Below, piece after piece: positions 4,749 to 6,853 of a stretch of DNA of 6,853 bases. The notes beneath the pieces were generated by a model, which was given only the letters and a program-made list of their open reading frames with translations, was not told the DNA's origin and did not search any database. The translations under genes were made by a program, and so were the position numbers. Origin of the DNA: an uncultured Burkholderiales bacterium (GTDB lineage Bacteria > Pseudomonadota > Gammaproteobacteria > Burkholderiales > Burkholderiaceae_F); assembly GCA_903871435.1 (NCBI GenBank), contig CAIQGU010000516.1, positions 1 through 6,853 on the forward strand. The letters are read 5' to 3'. Positions within the stretch are counted from its first letter, which is position 1. Each line of letters starts with the position of its first letter.

Positions 4749-6211
4749 TGTCCGACTACTCCGACTTCGACCATTTTGGTCTTGATCCGCGGCTGGTAGC
4801 GGCCGTGCGCGCCCTGGGCTACCTCAAACCCACGCCCATACAGTCCAAGGCCATACCCATCGTCCTGAGCGGCAAGGACGTCATGGGCGCCGCCCAGACG
4901 GGTACCGGCAAGACGGCCGGATTTGCGCTTCCCATCCTGCACCGCCTGATGCCCTTTGCCAGCACCAGCATGTCGCCGGCACGCCATCCGGTGCGCGCGC
5001 TCATCCTGGCACCCACGCGTGAGCTCGCCGATCAGGTTGCCACCAACGTGCAGCAGTACGCGGCCCAGTCGCCCCTGCGCTGTGCCGTGGTCTTTGGCGG
5101 CGTGGACATGAACCCGCAGACCGAAGCGCTGCGCGCCGGCGTCGAGATCATCGTCGCCACGCCGGGCCGGCTGCTCGACCACCTGCAATCGAAGAACACC
5201 TCGCTGGGACAGGTGCAGACGGTGGTGCTCGATGAAGCCGACCGCATGCTGGACATGGGCTTCCTGCCGGATATCTCGCGCATCCTGCAGCTCCTGCCCA
5301 AGCAGCGTCAGAGCCTCATGTTCTCGGCGACGTTTTCCGAGGAAATCAAGCGCCTGGCTGCCAACTTCCTCAACGAGCCCGTGCTGGTCGAGGTGTCGCA
5401 GCGCAATTCCACCTCCACCAATGTGCGCCAGGAACTCGTCAAGGTTCACGAGTCGGAGAAAAGCGCGGCACTGCTCGCGCTGCTGCGCCAGCGGGATCTC
5501 TCCCAGGTGCTGGTGTTCGTCAATACCAAGATCGGCGCGCGCCGCCTGGCCCAGCTGCTGCAGCGCGAAGGCGTCAACTCGGACGCCATCCATGGCGACA
5601 AGACGCAGGACGAGCGCATGAAGGCGCTGGAAGCCTTCAAGGCCGGCACGATCCGCGTCCTGGTAGCCACCGACGTCGCCGCCCGTGGCCTCGACATCAC
5701 CGAGTTGCCCGGGGTCATCAATTTCGACGTGCCTTTTGCACCCGAGGACTACATCCATCGTATTGGCCGCACCGGCCGTGCCGGTGCGCTGGGGCTGGCC
5801 ATCACCATCGCCAGCGGAGCCGACGAAAAAGCGGTAGCGGCAATCGAGAAACTGACCAAAAACGCCATCGTCGTGGCTACGGTTGATCTTCCTGCCGATT
5901 CGCGTCGTGCGGGTGTCGATGAGCCGCGCGACACGGGGCGCCCACGTGCTCATGGCCGCAGTGAAGGGCGCGGCGAGTCGCGCTCCGAAGGCCGTGCCGA
6001 GCCGCGTGGCCGCCGCGATGGGCATGCCTCTGCCGGGCGCGAGCGCGGTGTGCCGGCACCAGCGCCGGTCGACGATTTTTTCTTCAAGCCTTACGAGCCC
6101 AGCGCGGCCGACACGGCGGCGCAAGCGGCGGTCAGCGATGCGCCGCACGTCAAACCCGCCGAGGGCCGTCCGCTGCGGCGCGCTGCGCTGTTGGGCGGCT
6201 TCAAGCGCTGA
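4748..6211 (+). CDS. rhlE: DEAD-box ATP-dependent RNA helicase, RhlE type
   Basis: Cytoplasmic RNA helicase that unwinds RNA duplexes using ATP; RhlE-type enzymes act in ribosome maturation and RNA turnover, often under cold stress. The 487-residue protein has every core motif. These are the Q motif (GYLKPTPIQ, 24-32), motif I AQTGTGKT (49-56), Ia PTRELA (89-94), GG (117-118), Ib TPGR (138-141), II DEAD (162-165), III SAT (193-195), IV LVFVNT (255-260), V ATDVAARGLD (307-316) and VI HRIGRTGR (337-344). Residues ~385-436 form a basic tail rich in Arg, Gly, Ser and Glu (GRSEGRGESRSEGRAEPRGR), likely an RNA-binding or protein-binding extension. The tail ends in a conserved-looking VDDFFFKPYEP and a basic terminus. 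ATG 4748 gives the family's usual MSDYSDFDHFGL start; a TTG at 4721 in frame is not needed. Its 3' end overlaps the convergent kinase-USP gene by 11 bp. The DEAD-box call is certain; the RhlE subtype is likely. Confidence 0.95.
   Translation: MSDYSDFDHFGLDPRLVAAVRALGYLKPTPIQSKAIPIVLSGKDVMGAAQTGTGKTAGFALPILHRLMPFASTSMSPARHPVRALILAPTRELADQVATNVQQYAAQSPLRCAVVFGGVDMNPQTEALRAGVEIIVATPGRLLDHLQSKNTSLGQVQTVVLDEADRMLDMGFLPDISRILQLLPKQRQSLMFSATFSEEIKRLAANFLNEPVLVEVSQRNSTSTNVRQELVKVHESEKSAALLALLRQRDLSQVLVFVNTKIGARRLAQLLQREGVNSDAIHGDKTQDERMKALEAFKAGTIRVLVATDVAARGLDITELPGVINFDVPFAPEDYIHRIGRTGRAGALGLAITIASGADEKAVAAIEKLTKNAIVVATVDLPADSRRAGVDEPRDTGRPRAHGRSEGRGESRSEGRAEPRGRRDGHASAGRERGVPAPAPVDDFFFKPYEPSAADTAAQAAVSDAPHVKPAEGRPLRRAALLGGFKR
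5768..5788. repeat. Perfect 9-bp inverted repeat inside the helicase gene (motif VI)
   Basis: CGCACCGGC (5768-5776), loop CGT, GCCGGTGCG (5780-5788). It covers the codons for the end of motif VI (GRTGRAGA). It is a strong potential hairpin, probably a by-product of GC-rich codons for Arg, Thr, Gly and Ala, and no function is claimed. Confidence 0.3.
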
Positions 6212-6853
6212 CGCGCTCCTCGGCTGCCACTTTTACCACCGTCACCGTACACACGGCCTCGGCCACCACCTGGGTCGATACGCTGCCCATGTAGCGCCGC
6301 AGGGACGATGCGCCCCGCGACCCGATCACGATGTGATCGACGCGGTTGGCGCGGGCGTATTCCAGGATGGCCTGCGCGGGATCCGGCGCTTCGAGCACAT
6401 GGAAGGTCACGCGCCCGACCGTCAGGCCCAGGGGCCGGGCCCAGTGCTGGAGCTCTACGAGCCGCTGCACGTGCCGATGCCGGCCATCCCGGTCGGTGGT
6501 TTCGTCCATGGCTATCCGGTTGGTCCTGAGCACCGCAAGGCACGCCAGCCGGGCCTCGGGCGCCGCGCTCAGCACGTCGCGCACGGCCGAGCGCAGCGCA
6601 TCGGCCAGTGCCTCCCACTCCTGCGACAGATCCACCGCGGCCACCACGATGGGCGCGCGATTGAGTTGCTGCAGCGTCGTGCGCGTCGATGGCCGGGCCG
6701 CCAGCCGCTGCGTGAGCCGCCGCAGGCGGGTCCAGGTGGATTGTCCGCGCGTGACTGCCGCGCGCGCGGTAAGTGCAACGCTTTGCGGATGCGTGAGGTC
6801 GAAGGCCAGCTGCGCGGCGGTGGCATAGCGCCGCTCCGGATCCACTTCCAGGC
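6201..6853 (-). CDS. Ser/Thr protein kinase-universal stress protein fusion (C-terminal part; N-terminus off the right edge)
   Basis: The visible 216 residues are the end of a larger protein. The first ~22 (LEVDPERRYATAAQLAFDLT) match the last subdomain of Hanks-type Ser/Thr kinases, where xDPxxRYxTAxxLAxDL is typical. A basic linker follows (~30-62). A universal stress protein domain then starts near APIVVAAVDLSQEWEALADA and ends in VCTVTVVKVA. Its nucleotide-binding loop reads GSRGASSLRRYMGS: the first two glycines and the final Gly-Ser are present, but 8 residues separate the second and third glycines, where canonical UspA-type loops have 9. Bifunctional kinase/USP proteins are known in Burkholderiales. 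The role is probably stress- or energy-linked phosphorylation signalling; targets are unknown. A GTG at 6845-6843 in this frame lies inside the kinase motif and is not the start. The kinase catalytic motifs lie outside the window, so activity cannot be judged. Confidence 0.87.
   Translation of the reverse strand, partial: LEVDPERRYATAAQLAFDLTHPQSVALTARAAVTRGQSTWTRLRRLTQRLAARPSTRTTLQQLNRAPIVVAAVDLSQEWEALADALRSAVRDVLSAAPEARLACLAVLRTNRIAMDETTDRDGRHRHVQRLVELQHWARPLGLTVGRVTFHVLEAPDPAQAILEYARANRVDHIVIGSRGASSLRRYMGSVSTQVVAEAVCTVTVVKVAAEERVSA
6204..6217. repeat. Small inverted repeat at the convergent gene junction
   Basis: AGCGC (6204-6208) and GCGCT (6213-6217) form a perfect 5-bp stem whose TGAC loop (6209-6212) contains the helicase stop codon. 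On the plus strand a CTTTT tract occurs ~14 nt downstream. It may act as a weak terminator at this junction, but stem and T-tract are not adjacent, so the support is thin. Confidence 0.2.

Noticed and set aside
4469..6148. A 559-codon open frame on the minus strand
   Set aside because: It lies opposite the DEAD-box helicase, whose motifs are complete and in order. The antisense product has no recognisable domain.
1..6853. CRISPR arrays, insertion sequences, tRNA or rRNA genes
   Set aside because: No regularly spaced repeats, transposase motifs, terminal inverted repeats with target duplications, or RNA gene signatures were seen on reading both strands.

Overview
The window is GC-rich, densely packed bacterial DNA. 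It most likely comes from a betaproteobacterium of the order Burkholderiales, with an Alcaligenaceae-like member (the Bordetella/Achromobacter group) as my best guess. This rests on the style of the RhlE-type helicase, on the protein kinase/universal stress protein fusion, and on the MSHA-type pilus genes. It is inferred from protein flavour only; no rRNA or other marker is present.

Layout. (1) Positions 1-1760, minus strand: the N-terminal ~586 residues of an MSHA-type (type IV pilus) outer-membrane secretin lipoprotein, MshL; its C-terminus runs off the left edge. (2) Positions 1761-1966: a divergent intergenic region with nested palindromes and no convincing promoter match. (3) Positions 1967-4558, plus strand: three tightly packed genes. 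They are a lone ABC-type ATPase with an Ala-rich N-terminal extension, an ExeA/MshM-like AAA ATPase joined to it by an ATGA stop/start overlap, and an unrecognised small lipoprotein starting 4 nt after the MshM stop. (4) Positions 4559-4747: a short intergenic region with an imperfect direct repeat and a 28-codon upstream frame that ends in a TGATG overlap with the next start. (5) Positions 4748-6211, plus strand: a DEAD-box RNA helicase of the RhlE type with an Arg/Gly-rich tail. (6) Positions 6201-6853, minus strand: the C-terminal part of a Ser/Thr protein kinase fused to a universal stress protein domain. It is convergent with the helicase and overlaps it by 11 bp.

How the genes may work together. 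MshL would form the outer-membrane pore of a type IVb-like pilus or pseudopilus. MshM is an ATPase of the ExeA type, a family linked to secretin assembly. The small lipoprotein sits in the same transcription unit and may be an accessory factor of the outer-membrane complex. The ABC ATPase, placed first in that unit without a permease, is the oddest member: a pilus-linked ABC transporter is known in Myxococcus (PilGHI), but I know of no established equivalent in MSHA loci. The helicase and kinase-USP genes look like unrelated housekeeping or stress genes at the end of the pilus locus.

I see no mobile element, CRISPR array, tRNA or rRNA gene. The best candidates for something undescribed are the ABC ATPase/MshM pairing, the unknown lipoprotein, and a pair of mutually exclusive hairpins at that lipoprotein gene's 3' end.
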